Origin: FEN-33 sp963768775
GTDB lineage: Archaea; Thermoplasmatota; Thermoplasmata; Methanomassiliicoccales; UBA472
DNA length: 64,000 nt
Reading direction: 5' to 3'
NCBI GenBank assembly: GCA_963768775.1
Contig: CAVYIY010000006.1
Location: 186,001-250,000 of the forward strand
Under the pieces are notes generated by a model. That model was not told the origin of the DNA and made no database searches. It saw only the letters and a list, made by a program, of their open reading frames with translations. Shown here piece after piece: positions 35,357 through 43,941 of the stretch (positions are counted from its first letter, which is position 1; each line of letters opens with the position of its first letter). The position numbers and the translations under genes were made by a program.

Positions 35357-35378
35357 TCAAGTTTTATATAAGACTTGA
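35357..35378 (+). promoter_or_regulatory. TATA box flanked by a 6-bp inverted repeat, before rpo7
   Basis: TCAAGT (35357-35362) and ACTTGA (35373-35378) frame the box tttatata (35363-35370), 39 bases before rpo7. The repeat lies exactly on the core promoter, so a bound protein would block the TATA-binding protein. That use is inferred. Confidence 0.5.
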
Positions 35379-35408
35379 GTCATGCCACAGTCGAAAAGAG
35401 GGTAACCT

Positions 35409-35987
35409 ATGTATCTGTTGGCACAGCGAGAGAAGGTTGTCCGTATCCCACCTGACCGTCTGGCGGAGGACCTAGACCAGACCGTGGAACAGCTAGCCCA
35501 CGAATCGTTCGAGGGCAAGGTGGAAGGCAGCGACTCGCTCACCGTTATGGTCAGTAACATTCATCGCGAGGGTCCAGGCCGCATCGTCCACGGAGACGGA
35601 GCGGTGTACCAGAAAGTGACGTTCGAATCACTCATCTTCCGACCGACCCTCCAGGAGGTCGTGGAGGGAAGCGTGGTGGAGATCCTCAAGTTCGGAGCGT
35701 TCGTCCGCTTCGGACCTTTGGACGGGCTCCTGCACATCAGCCAAATAATGGACGACCGCATCGACGTGGACGACAGCAACCAGCGCCTTCTGGGCAAGGA
35801 CACCAAGAGGGATCTGAAGGTCGGGGACAAGGTCCGAGCGCGCATCGTGGCCCTCTCGATCAACGAACGCAGTCCTCGGGAGAGCAAAATCGGGCTTACC
35901 ATGAGGCAGCCAGGGCTGGGCAAGCTTGAGTGGATCGAGGAAGAGCGCAAGAAGAAGAGTGAGAAGGAGAAGGGAGGCGCGGCATGA
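35409..35987 (+). CDS. rpo7: RNA polymerase subunit Rpo7 (RpoE1)
   Basis: 192 aa. N-terminal RNP-like part (MYLLAQREKVVRIPPDRL) and a C-terminal S1 domain (EVVEGSVVEILKFGAFVRFGPLDGLLHIS, in shorter words GAFVRFGPLDGLLHIS). It forms the stalk of RNA polymerase with Rpo4 and binds the emerging RNA. First gene of the conserved rpo7-spt4-DUF359-rps24e-rps27ae operon; overlaps spt4 by 4 bases. The C-terminal tail is rich in Lys and Glu. Confidence 0.95.
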   Translation: MYLLAQREKVVRIPPDRLAEDLDQTVEQLAHESFEGKVEGSDSLTVMVSNIHREGPGRIVHGDGAVYQKVTFESLIFRPTLQEVVEGSVVEILKFGAFVRFGPLDGLLHISQIMDDRIDVDDSNQRLLGKDTKRDLKVGDKVRARIVALSINERSPRESKIGLTMRQPGLGKLEWIEEERKKKSEKEKGGAA

Positions 35988-36169
35988 AGCTCATGAAGGC
36001 CTGCAAGCACTGCGGCTTCATCACCGAGGAAGACACCTGCCCCCTGTGCGGGAACCAGACATCGAAGGACTGGCAGGGCTATGTGATCATCCTGGATCAT
36101 ACCAAGTCAGAGATTGCCAAGAGGATGGGCATAAATGTCAATGGAAAATTCGCCCTTCGCATCCGTTGA
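35984..36169 (+). CDS. spt4: transcription elongation factor Spt4 (RpoE2)
   Basis: 61 aa with the four zinc-binding cysteines of Spt4 in two CxxC pairs (CKHCG and CPLCGNQ) and the C-terminal KSEIAKRMGINVNGKFALR. Spt4 binds Spt5 and helps RNA polymerase stay on the template. Its usual place next to rpo7 is kept. ATG overlaps the rpo7 stop. Confidence 0.95.
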   Translation: MKLMKACKHCGFITEEDTCPLCGNQTSKDWQGYVIILDHTKSEIAKRMGINVNGKFALRIR

Positions 36170-36689
36170 ACTCCATGTACCGCCTAAAGGTTGGAAAATG
36201 CCAGATTGGATGAGGGATCAAAAGATGCCGTTCGGTAAGTTGATGGATGAGAAGACGGCGCTCTCCGCCATGGCCGAGTGCAAGAGCCTCATCACCGTCG
36301 GCGACGTTGTTTCGATGAACGCTTTGAAGAACGGGCTCCGACCGAAACTCATGGTCTATGATTTCTGCACCGAACGCCGCGTGATGGACCAATTGAGCAG
36401 CATGCTACGGTCGGTTGAAGGCACCCAAGTCCGAATCACCAATCCCGCGGGGCACATCGTGCCGGAGATGGTGCTTGAGGTGCAGCAGGCCTTCAAGCGC
36501 GTAGGAACAACCAAAATGCAGGTGGATGGTGAAGAGGATTTGGCAGCGCCGGTCTGCGCCGCTCTCGCACCGCTCGGCGCCTGCTTGGTTTATGGAATGC
36601 CAAAGAAAGGCGTCGTCTTCGTCAAGATAGATGAAGATGTCAGAGAGCAAGCGACATCTTTGATAAATTCAATGGAGGAATCGAATTGA
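36135..36689 (+). CDS. GTP-dependent dephospho-CoA kinase (DUF359)
   Basis: 184 aa of the DUF359 family, shown in Thermococcus to phosphorylate dephospho-CoA with GTP, the last step of CoA synthesis. Marks: KMPFGKLMDE, LITVGDVVSMNAL, LMVYDFCTERR and DGEEDLAAPVCAALAPLGACLVYGMPKKG (in parts: DGEEDLAAPV, VYGMPKKG). The frame opens at ATG 36135 inside spt4; ATG 36141 or 36198 are possible starts. The operon position is the usual one in euryarchaea. Confidence 0.88.
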   Translation: MSMENSPFASVELHVPPKGWKMPDWMRDQKMPFGKLMDEKTALSAMAECKSLITVGDVVSMNALKNGLRPKLMVYDFCTERRVMDQLSSMLRSVEGTQVRITNPAGHIVPEMVLEVQQAFKRVGTTKMQVDGEEDLAAPVCAALAPLGACLVYGMPKKGVVFVKIDEDVREQATSLINSMEESN

Positions 36690-37024
36690 AGTTCCAGATT
36701 GAGAACAAGAGCGAGAACAAGCTTCTAGAACGTACCGAATTGGTCTTCTCGGCCGAGCACCCTGGCGAGTCGACGCCGACCCGAGATGCGATAAGGTCGA
36801 CGATCGCCAGCACGATGAACGTCCAGAAGGAGAGGGTCATCGTGGACCAGATGGAAACTGAGTATGGCATCGGGCTGACCAAGGGCTATGCCAAGGTTTA
36901 CGACTCGCCGGAGACGTTGACAAAGAGTGAGAGGTACCATTTGCTCGTGAGGAACAACCTTGCCGAGAAGAAGGTCAAGGCGGCAACGACCAAGAAGGCC
37001 AGACCGGCCCCGAAGGCGAAGTGA
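36686..37024 (+). CDS. rps24e: ribosomal protein S24e
   Basis: 112 aa, starts MKFQIENKSENKLLERTEL and has the conserved STPTRDAIRSTIAS and YGIGLTKGYAKVYDSPE of S24e, with a Lys/Ala/Pro-rich C-terminal tail. A component of the small ribosomal subunit. ATGA overlap with the kinase gene before it. Confidence 0.95.
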   Translation: MKFQIENKSENKLLERTELVFSAEHPGESTPTRDAIRSTIASTMNVQKERVIVDQMETEYGIGLTKGYAKVYDSPETLTKSERYHLLVRNNLAEKKVKAATTKKARPAPKAK

Positions 37025-37035
37025 GAGTGAACTAG

Positions 37036-37242
37036 ATGGCTGACAAGAAGGCAGAGAAGGGCGGCAAGGCGAAGGCCGGACCAAAGACGGGCAAGAAGGA
37101 CTACTTCGGGGTTTCCAAAGAGGGGAAGCTGGAGCGCAAGAAGCGCCATTGCCCGAAATGCGGCCCGGGAGTGTTCTTGGCCGAGCATGCGGACCGAGCA
37201 TCCTGCGGCAAGTGCGGTTATACCGAGTTCAAGAAGAAGTAG
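37036..37242 (+). CDS. rps27ae: ribosomal protein S27ae (zinc-ribbon)
   Basis: 68 aa. A basic N-terminal tail, then the zinc ribbon CPKCGPGVFLAEHADRASCGKCG (four Cys: CPKC and CGKC). A small-subunit ribosomal protein, the archaeal partner of the eukaryotic ubiquitin-fused S27a, here without ubiquitin. Last gene of the operon. Confidence 0.95.
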   Translation: MADKKAEKGGKAKAGPKTGKKDYFGVSKEGKLERKKRHCPKCGPGVFLAEHADRASCGKCGYTEFKKK

Positions 37243-37367
37243 AATCAGCGAGCAGATCAAGGAAGGATGAGGGCGGTCTGACTGCCCTTCATCGCACCTT
37301 CGATTCGATTCGGAATGATGCGAGGATGTCAAAGCTTTATTCATCCTCGATGTGATAACTCGTCATC

Positions 37368-37462
37368 GGGCCCGTAGTGTAGCTTGGATATCACAGAGGC
37401 CTCCGGCGACCATCCATGGTCGGGGCAAGCCTCAGACCGGGGTTCAAATCCCCGCGGGCTCG
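37368..37462 (+). tRNA. tRNA-Arg (anticodon CCG) with a 21-nt intron
   Basis: Acceptor stem GGGCCCG pairs with CGGGCTC (37455-37461), discriminator G, and CCA is encoded at 37463-37465. The anticodon stem GAGGC/GCCTC would hold the loop CTCCGG-A, giving anticodon CCG at 37403-37405. The loop is interrupted between positions 37 and 38 by 37407-37427, which can fold as a CGACC/GGTCG hairpin, as the bulge-helix-bulge introns cut by archaeal splicing endonuclease. The T loop is TTCAAAT. Located directly after the S27ae operon. Confidence 0.88.
37407..37427 (+). other. tRNA-Arg intron
   Basis: Removing these 21 bases restores a normal seven-base anticodon loop. The exact cut sites may be one or two bases off because the flanks are GC-rich and similar (CGG before and GGGC near the end). 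Confidence 0.75.
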
Positions 37463-37627
37463 CCATATCCCTCATACGACCCTTTGCCAATGAAATCAGC
37501 TGCTCCGGTCGAGATAAGCTCACTTCTGGTCGGAGTTCGATTGATGCGATGAACTGGACAATACCGATCAGATTCCTCGGTCTATTCTCAAAAGGGTTTT
37601 ATCAGACGACTACTTAAAGGACCTTTG

Positions 37628-38800
37628 ATGTTTCTGACGAGGCAGGAAGAGCGAATACTGGCCGGGGAGGAGGGCTCGGGGCGGCAGCGAGCGATGGAGC
37701 TGCTAGTCGCCTTGGGGAAGATATACTCGGCGGAGAAGCTGGTCCCGATAGCCTCCGCTCATCTTTCCGGCGTCTCCTACAAGACCATCGGCGACGGCGG
37801 CCTAGACTTCCTGACGGAAATGTCGCGCGACGCCAAGGTGAGCGTTAGAACGACGCTCAATCCCGCGGGGATGGACCTTGAACGATGGCGCGAGATGAGG
37901 GTAAGCGATGGATTCGCCGAAAAGCAGAGAGCCATCATCGCCGCCTATGGAAGCTTGGGCGTGGAGACGAATTGCACCTGCACTCCTTATTTGACGGGCA
38001 ATGTGCCCAAGCCGGGGCAGAATGTGGCTTGGGCTGAATCTTCAGCCCTGTCATTCGTGAACTCAATCCTCGGTGCTCGGACGAACCGAGAGGGCGGAGC
38101 AGGGGCCCTCGCGGCAGCTATCATCGGCAAGACGCCGCTGTACGGACTTCATCTCGACGAGAATCGCTTGCCGTCGGTCATCGTGGAGGCGGACGTGGGC
38201 GACGAGGTCACGGATTTCTCGCTGCTCGGACATGTCGTGGGGCAAAAGGTTGGCATGTCGATCCCTTACTTCAAGGGGATCCGACCGGGTGTGGATGGGC
38301 AGAAGACATTGGCGGCGGCGATGGCGGCCGCTGGATCGGTGGCGCTCTTCCACATTGAGGGAATGACTCCAGACGCGAACGGATTCGATCTCAATGGCCT
38401 CGAGAAGATCAGCATCGGGAGAAAGGAGATAGCGCGAGCTAAGGACTCTCTTACAACAGGGAAGGATCCGGACCTCATCGCCCTGGGCTGTCCGCACTTA
38501 TCGGAGACCGAAGTGACCAACCTCGCATCGATGCTCGACGGCAAGAAGAAGAGATCGGATGCGCCCGAGATATGGTTCTGCACCTCTCGGACGGTGAAGA
38601 CCTGGTGTCCGAAGGAGGTATCGGTGCTGGAGCGGTTCGGCCAGGTTCTGTGCGACACCTGCATGATCGTCGCCCCCATCGAGGGGATCCATACTTGCAC
38701 GGCGACCAACTCCGCTAAGGCATGCAGCTACCTGCCTGGTCTCTGCTCGCAGAAGGTCGTCTGCGATTCCTCCGAGCATCTACTGGAGGCGGTCCTCTGA
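37628..38800 (+). CDS. phosphomevalonate dehydratase large subunit (aconitase X catalytic domain)
   Basis: 390 aa. Aconitase-X proteins of archaea dehydrate mevalonate 5-phosphate to trans-anhydromevalonate 5-phosphate, the route by which most archaea make isoprenoid lipids. Marks: IASAHLSGVSYKTIGDGG, TNCTCTPYLTGNVPKPGQ (cysteines for the Fe-S cluster) and the C-terminal CDTCMIV, THTCTATNSAKACSYLPG-like end (here IHTCTATNSAKACSYLPG). ATG 37628 is preceded by ACCTTTG. The small subunit follows after 2 bases. Confidence 0.9.
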   Translation: MFLTRQEERILAGEEGSGRQRAMELLVALGKIYSAEKLVPIASAHLSGVSYKTIGDGGLDFLTEMSRDAKVSVRTTLNPAGMDLERWREMRVSDGFAEKQRAIIAAYGSLGVETNCTCTPYLTGNVPKPGQNVAWAESSALSFVNSILGARTNREGGAGALAAAIIGKTPLYGLHLDENRLPSVIVEADVGDEVTDFSLLGHVVGQKVGMSIPYFKGIRPGVDGQKTLAAAMAAAGSVALFHIEGMTPDANGFDLNGLEKISIGRKEIARAKDSLTTGKDPDLIALGCPHLSETEVTNLASMLDGKKKRSDAPEIWFCTSRTVKTWCPKEVSVLERFGQVLCDTCMIVAPIEGIHTCTATNSAKACSYLPGLCSQKVVCDSSEHLLEAVL

Positions 38801-38802
38801 TA

Positions 38803-39573
38803 TTGAAGGGCAGGGGCATCTCTCGGGGGAAGGCAAGCGGTTCCCTGATATTATTGGAGAAGCCATTCAGCTTCCTGGGCGGGGTCGACCCGCTGACTGG
38901 TAGACTGACCGTTGCGTCAGGAGCCGAGGGTAGGGACATAAGGAATGCCGTATTCGCGTTCCCGTTCGGCAGGGGTAGCACGGTCGGTTCGTATACGATC
39001 CTGCAGATGAAGAAATTGGGCACGATCCCCGCTGCCATAATCAATCAGAGGGCGGAAACGATCGTCGCCACAGGTGCCGTGATGGCCGGCGTGCCGATGA
39101 TCGACTCAATCGACCTTGCTTTGCTATGTGACGGTGACGAGGCCGTCGTCGATGGCGAGTCGGGCACGCTTGAGCTGCCGCACGTCAACGAGGTGAACGT
39201 GGTGACGTGCATCCTTCGCTTCGGGGAGAAGATACTGATATTGAAGAGGAGCGCGAAGGTCTCGACCAACCAGGGCTTGTGGGCCGGGGTGAGCGGCTAC
39301 ATCGAAGATGGAGAGAAGCCCCTGCAGACTGCGCGCAAGGAGATCAGAGAGGAAACCGGCATCGAAAACGCCAAGCTGATCAGGTCGGGAGAGATGCTGA
39401 GAGTGAGGTCTGGACGGCGACTGTGGTGCATTTATCCATTCCTATTCGAGCCGGACAGCCCGGACATCACCATCGATTGGGAGCACACCGAGTACCGCTG
39501 GACCGACCCGGATGACATCGACCATAAAACGACCGTGCCCGGTTTCCAGATGGTTTTGAAAAGCATCACCTAG
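38803..39573 (+). CDS. phosphomevalonate dehydratase small subunit (DUF126) fused to a NUDIX hydrolase
   Basis: Residues 1-127 are the aconitase-X swivel subunit (starts MKGRGISRGKASG, with FPFGRGSTVGSYTI). Residues 128-256 are a NUDIX domain: the box reads GYIEDGEKPLQTARKEIREETGI, i.e. G-x5-E-x7-[R/K]E-I-x-EE-x-GI with Lys for the first Arg. NUDIX enzymes cleave nucleoside or prenyl diphosphates. Two functions of isoprenoid metabolism in one chain is unusual. The start is TTG 38803, with GGAGG about 12 bases before it. The substrate of the NUDIX part is not known. Confidence 0.85.
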   Translation: MKGRGISRGKASGSLILLEKPFSFLGGVDPLTGRLTVASGAEGRDIRNAVFAFPFGRGSTVGSYTILQMKKLGTIPAAIINQRAETIVATGAVMAGVPMIDSIDLALLCDGDEAVVDGESGTLELPHVNEVNVVTCILRFGEKILILKRSAKVSTNQGLWAGVSGYIEDGEKPLQTARKEIREETGIENAKLIRSGEMLRVRSGRRLWCIYPFLFEPDSPDITIDWEHTEYRWTDPDDIDHKTTVPGFQMVLKSIT

Positions 39574-39575
39574 GA

Positions 39576-40880
39576 TCAGATAGTCGCGTCCACTTCCTTC
39601 TCCAGCAGGTTCAGCTCGTGGGCGTCCAGGGTGGACGGGTTCAGCGCCAGCATCAGGATGGAGTGGTTGATCGCCACCTGGTCCCTCAGGGACTGCACGA
39701 ACCTCAGCACGGTCAGGAAGTTGTTGTTGGTGATCAGGTATTCCAGCCCGTCCAACAGGATGACCCCCTTCTCCTGGCCAGGAACTGCTCCAGCGAGAAC
39801 GCTCAGCTTCTCCAGGTCCTTGGGCCGGATGCTGTTCTCCTTGCCGACGTTGGACAGCCAGAGGATCGGCGTGTCGCCCAGGTTGAACTTCGACTTGATC
39901 TTGAGCGGATAGTTGCGGGTGACGCAGAAGCCCTTCATGCCCTTTGCGATGGCCTTCTCGAACAGGTGGTAGGAGCGCTCGGACTTCTCCTCCTTGATCA
40001 GGTAGGTGAATGACTGCTCCAGCTCGACCTCGGCCGCCGGCGCGCGTGCGGCGAGTTTGCCGGGCGGTTCGCTCTCTTCCTCCCCTTCGAGGCTTTCGAC
40101 CCTCAGCTGGGTACCGCAATTCTCGCAGGCCAACTTGTCCGGGGGCACCATCGAGCCGCAGGCCTCGCATTTCATGTTCGTTTCGAAGCCGCCGCGGGCA
40201 GCGTATGATACGACCTCGTCGACAGTCTTGCTCCCCAGCCCTTTGACCTTGCGCAGGTCGTCCTTCGACGCCGCCTTTATCTTGTCCAAGGAATCGAATC
40301 CAGCTTCTACAAGCATCTCGGCCTTGACCTCGTTCATGCGCGGGATCCGCAGCAGATAGGGCGTCAGCCTCTCCTTGGTCATGGGCGCCTTCGGCTTGGC
40401 CTCGACCTCCTTCTTTCCGCAGGCCTTGCATATCCCGTCCTCGGGGAGCTCAGCGCCGCATGTAGGGCATGCAGTCGCTTCGGGGGCTCCCGAGCGCGAA
40501 AGGAAATGGACGATCTTCTTCGCATCGGCCTTGGAGAGTCCGCAGGACTCGCTCAGCTGGTCCTCCGAAAGGGACTTCAGGTCGTTGAGGGTCTTGCGGC
40601 CGGACTCGATGAGCTTTATTGCCGAGGCCTGCGAAAGACCGGGTATCGCCATCAATTGGTCCAGCGCCTCCTTTATGTGCAAAGAGGTCAGGCCGACCTC
40701 GACGTGCTCCCCTTCGACGTCCCAAGTCGCGGTGTGCTCGCCTTCCACTGCATGCACGAAATCCAATTGCCGGCATCGCGTCTCGGACATGATGTGCTCC
40801 TTCCAGACCTTGAAGTACTCCTCCAGCTTGGTGGAGGCGTTGACCTCGACCTTGACGAACTCCTCGACGTCCAGCTTCAT
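39576..40880 (-). CDS. IleRS C-terminal tail joined to HhH / zinc-ribbon / DUF835 module
   Basis: One open frame of 434 aa. Residues 1-67 are the last part of isoleucyl-tRNA synthetase (EEFVKVEVNASTKLEEYFK, HTATWDVEGEHVEVGL). Then a helix-hairpin-helix pair (72-129), zinc ribbon CPTCG...CKACG (138-154), a second HhH pair (171-228), zinc ribbon CEACG...CENCG (238-265) and a DUF835 domain (285-434). If the join is an artefact, the second gene could start at ATG 40650-40652 after AAAGGAGG (40657-40664 region), giving 358 aa. HhH and zinc ribbons suggest DNA/RNA binding; the DUF835 part suggests regulation. Confidence 0.75.
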   Translation of the reverse strand: MKLDVEEFVKVEVNASTKLEEYFKVWKEHIMSETRCRQLDFVHAVEGEHTATWDVEGEHVEVGLTSLHIKEALDQLMAIPGLSQASAIKLIESGRKTLNDLKSLSEDQLSESCGLSKADAKKIVHFLSRSGAPEATACPTCGAELPEDGICKACGKKEVEAKPKAPMTKERLTPYLLRIPRMNEVKAEMLVEAGFDSLDKIKAASKDDLRKVKGLGSKTVDEVVSYAARGGFETNMKCEACGSMVPPDKLACENCGTQLRVESLEGEEESEPPGKLAARAPAAEVELEQSFTYLIKEEKSERSYHLFEKAIAKGMKGFCVTRNYPLKIKSKFNLGDTPILWLSNVGKENSIRPKDLEKLSVLAGAVPGQEKGVILLDGLEYLITNNNFLTVLRFVQSLRDQVAINHSILMLALNPSTLDAHELNLLEKEVDATI

Positions 40881-43863
40881 GTCCTTGCGCGATCTGCTGG
40901 ATGCGGCGGATGAGCTCCCGGGTGAATCCCTCGGCCTCGATCTCCGGTGTGATCTCGAAGTCCAGGTAGAGCTCGCCGCCGGAGAACTTCGCCCCGATGA
41001 CGTTCTGCGGCAGGGAGGTGGTGAAGGAGACCATGTTCGGCTCGATCTTGATCATCTGGCCTTCGATGCCCAGCGAGTACGATCCCTTCTCGATGCATTC
41101 CTTGATCTGCTTTGCCGGTCGGGACTTCAGCAGGACGGCGATCTTGGAGGACCATTGCCGGTAGACCTTGCCGATGGCGTTGGGGTTGGGGACCGCCGAA
41201 AGGACGATCTCCGACCATTCCTGCCCCGGCTGGACGTACTCGATCGATCTTGACGTTGGCCTGGGAAAGGAGTACGCTCTCCAGCGCCTTGAACGAGTCC
41301 AGGGCGTCATTGTTGGCGGCCTTGACTGATGATGCGCTTCATCGGCCAGCGGAGCTTGATGTTGCGGGACTGCCGCTCCTTGGTGACGATCTCCACCAGC
41401 TCCTGCACCGTCGCCATGGATTGCTCCAGGCGCTCGTCCACCTTGGTCAGGTCGGGCACGGGCCAGTCGAGCATGTGGACCGATCCTTGCTCCCGTCCAG
41501 GTACTGGATAGATCTCCTCGGTGATGTGAGGGCAGAACGGCGCCATCACTCAGGTCAGCGATCGATGATGGACTCGTGAAGCACCTTGTACGCGGCCATC
41601 TTGTCCAGGTCGCCCTCTTCCTTCCACATGCGGTCCCGGATCAGACGCACGTACCAGCGCGACAGATCGTTCAGGATGAACTCCTCGATGGCCCGGCTGG
41701 CCTTGTGCAGCTCGTAGGAGTTGAGGTACTTGGTGACCTCGTTCTTCAGCTTCTCCGTCCTGGAGATCAGCCAGCGGTCCTCGGGGCGCAGATGAGCCTT
41801 TCAACGATTCGAAGCTCACCGAGCCGGGATCGAACTTGTCTATGGCTCATGTAGGTGGTGGCGAAGTTGACCACGTTCCAGAGGACGTTCAGCATCTTCC
41901 GGGCGTTCTTCACGCCCTCCCATTGGAACGAGATGTCCTCCCAGGGGGCGGATGGTCCTCATGAGGTAGAAACGCAAGGCGTCGGCGCCGTACTCCTTGA
42001 TGACCTTGCTCCGGCTCGATGACGTTCCCCTTGCTCTTGGACATCGGCTGGCCACTTGGGTCCAGCATCCAGCCGTGCATCAGCACGATTCGTACGGAGC
42101 GCGGCCGAAGGCGATGCACCCGGCCGCCAGCTGTGAGTAGAACCATCCACGGGTCTGGTCGTGCGCCTCGGTGATCCACTTGCCCGGCCACCAGCTGTCG
42201 AACTCCGACGCGTGACTTGGGGAAGCCCAGTTGCGCCCAGGAGGCCACCGCCGGAATCGAACCAGACATCCAGGACGTCCGGGACGCGCTCCATTCTCTT
42301 GCCGCACTTGGGGCATTCGAAGGTGACCGCGTCGATCCAGGGGCGGTGCAGCTCCATGTCGCTTGTGGTAGCCGTCCACCCTTCTCCAGCTCGGCCACCG
42401 AACCGATGACCTTCATCTCGCCGCAGGACGCAGAGTCCAGACCGGGAGCGGTATGCCCCAGTATCGCTGGCGGGAGATGCACCAGTCGCGGGCGTTGACC
42501 GTCCAGTCATACTTCGCGAGCGAGCCGGCCCAATCAGGGGTCCAGCGAATCTTCTCGATCTCCTCGAGCATGAGGTTCTTGATCGCGGTGATCTTGAGGA
42601 ACCATTGCGAGGTGTTGCGGAAGATGATCCGGGAGTTGCAGCGCCAGCAGTGGCCGATAGCGGTGCTCGATGGTGCCGCTGAAGACATCAGATTGCCGTT
42701 CCTTCAGCTCCTCGATGATATGCTTGTTCGCCTTCTTGACATGCATGCCCGCGTATCTCGGCGGCAGATCGTTGGTGAATCTTCCGGTCTCGTCGACCGG
42801 GCAGAACGGCTCCAGACCGAACTCCTTGCCCAGCTCGAAGTCCTCCGGGCCATGGCCGGGAGCGATATGCACCAGGCCGGTGTTCTCCGCCTCGACCGTC
42901 TTGGACGGGATGACCTGGTGCACCCATTTGCCGGTCGCCTCGCGTCTGGTAGGTGACCTCGTCTCCAGAACGGCGGTATGTACTCCAGGCCGACCAGGTC
43001 GTCCCCTCGATGAGCTCGCAGGATCTCGTACTTCTCCCAGCCGCCCAGCTCGCCCGATCTGCTCCACCAGGCTCTTCAGCACGATGACCGTCTCGGTCTC
43101 GCCGCTTGACGATAGCGTGACCTTGGCGTAGCGGAAGTCGGGATGGGCCGCCACCGCCATGTTCGCCGGCAGCGTCCAGGGAGTGGTGGTCCAGATGAGC
43201 AGCGAGACATCTTCCTCGTCCTTCAGCGGGAACTTGACGTAGATGGAAGGGTCCTTCTCGTCGCGAGTACTCGATCTCCGCCTCGGCCAGGGCGGTCTCG
43301 CAGCGCGGGCACCAGGAGAGCACCCGGTTCGACGGTGACCAGCAGACCCTTGTCGTAGGCCCGCTTCAGCGTCCACCAGGCCGCCTCGATGTAGCTCGAG
43401 TTGATGGTCAGGTAGGGATTGTCCCAGTCCATCCAGACGCCCAGTTCCTTGAACTGCTCGTTCATCTTCTTCTGGAAGCTCGAGGGCGAAGTCCTTGCAG
43501 GTGGAGACGAAACGGTCGATGCCGTACTCCTCGATCTCCTTCTTGTTCTTCACCCCGATGGACTGCTCGACCTTGACCTCGATGGGCAGTCCGTGCATGT
43601 CATAGCCCGGCTGGTCTCGTGACATTGTAAGCGCTGCATCCGCTTGAACCGGATGATAGGTGTCCTTGATGGTCTTGTTCCAGGACGTACCCAGGTGGAT
43701 GTAACCGGTGGTGTACGGCGGACCGTCCACGAAGTAGTAGTCTGGGCCGCTGAAGCCCGCAGTTCCTTGGTCTTCTTGTAGGCGTTGGTCTTGCTTCCAG
43801 AGTTCCCGAACCGCTTTTCTCGAGTTCAGGGGGATTGTAATTTGCCTGGACCTGCTTTATCAT
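40680..43863 (-). CDS. ileS: isoleucyl-tRNA synthetase, broken by many frameshifts
   Basis: Starts MIKQVQANYNPPELEK at 43863. Read across frames it holds the HIGH-type motif (TGYIHLGTSWNKTIKD), the editing domain parts (TTPWTLPANMAVAAHPDF, GLVHIAPGHGPEDFELG), the KMSKS loop (GQPMSKSKGNVIE), the anticodon-binding part (LVEIVTKERQSRNIKLRWPMKR) and the C-terminal tail, which continues into the frame at 39576-40880. More than ten single-base shifts would be needed. IleRS is essential and no second copy is seen here, so sequence error is the likely cause. It charges tRNA-Ile with isoleucine. Confidence 0.9.
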
Positions 43864-43941
43864 CGCCGTCCCTGCCCCTATATATGTCATCCCATTTAAA
43901 ACCGAATGGTCCTGGCTACGCTATTTGAACAATCTCAAACG

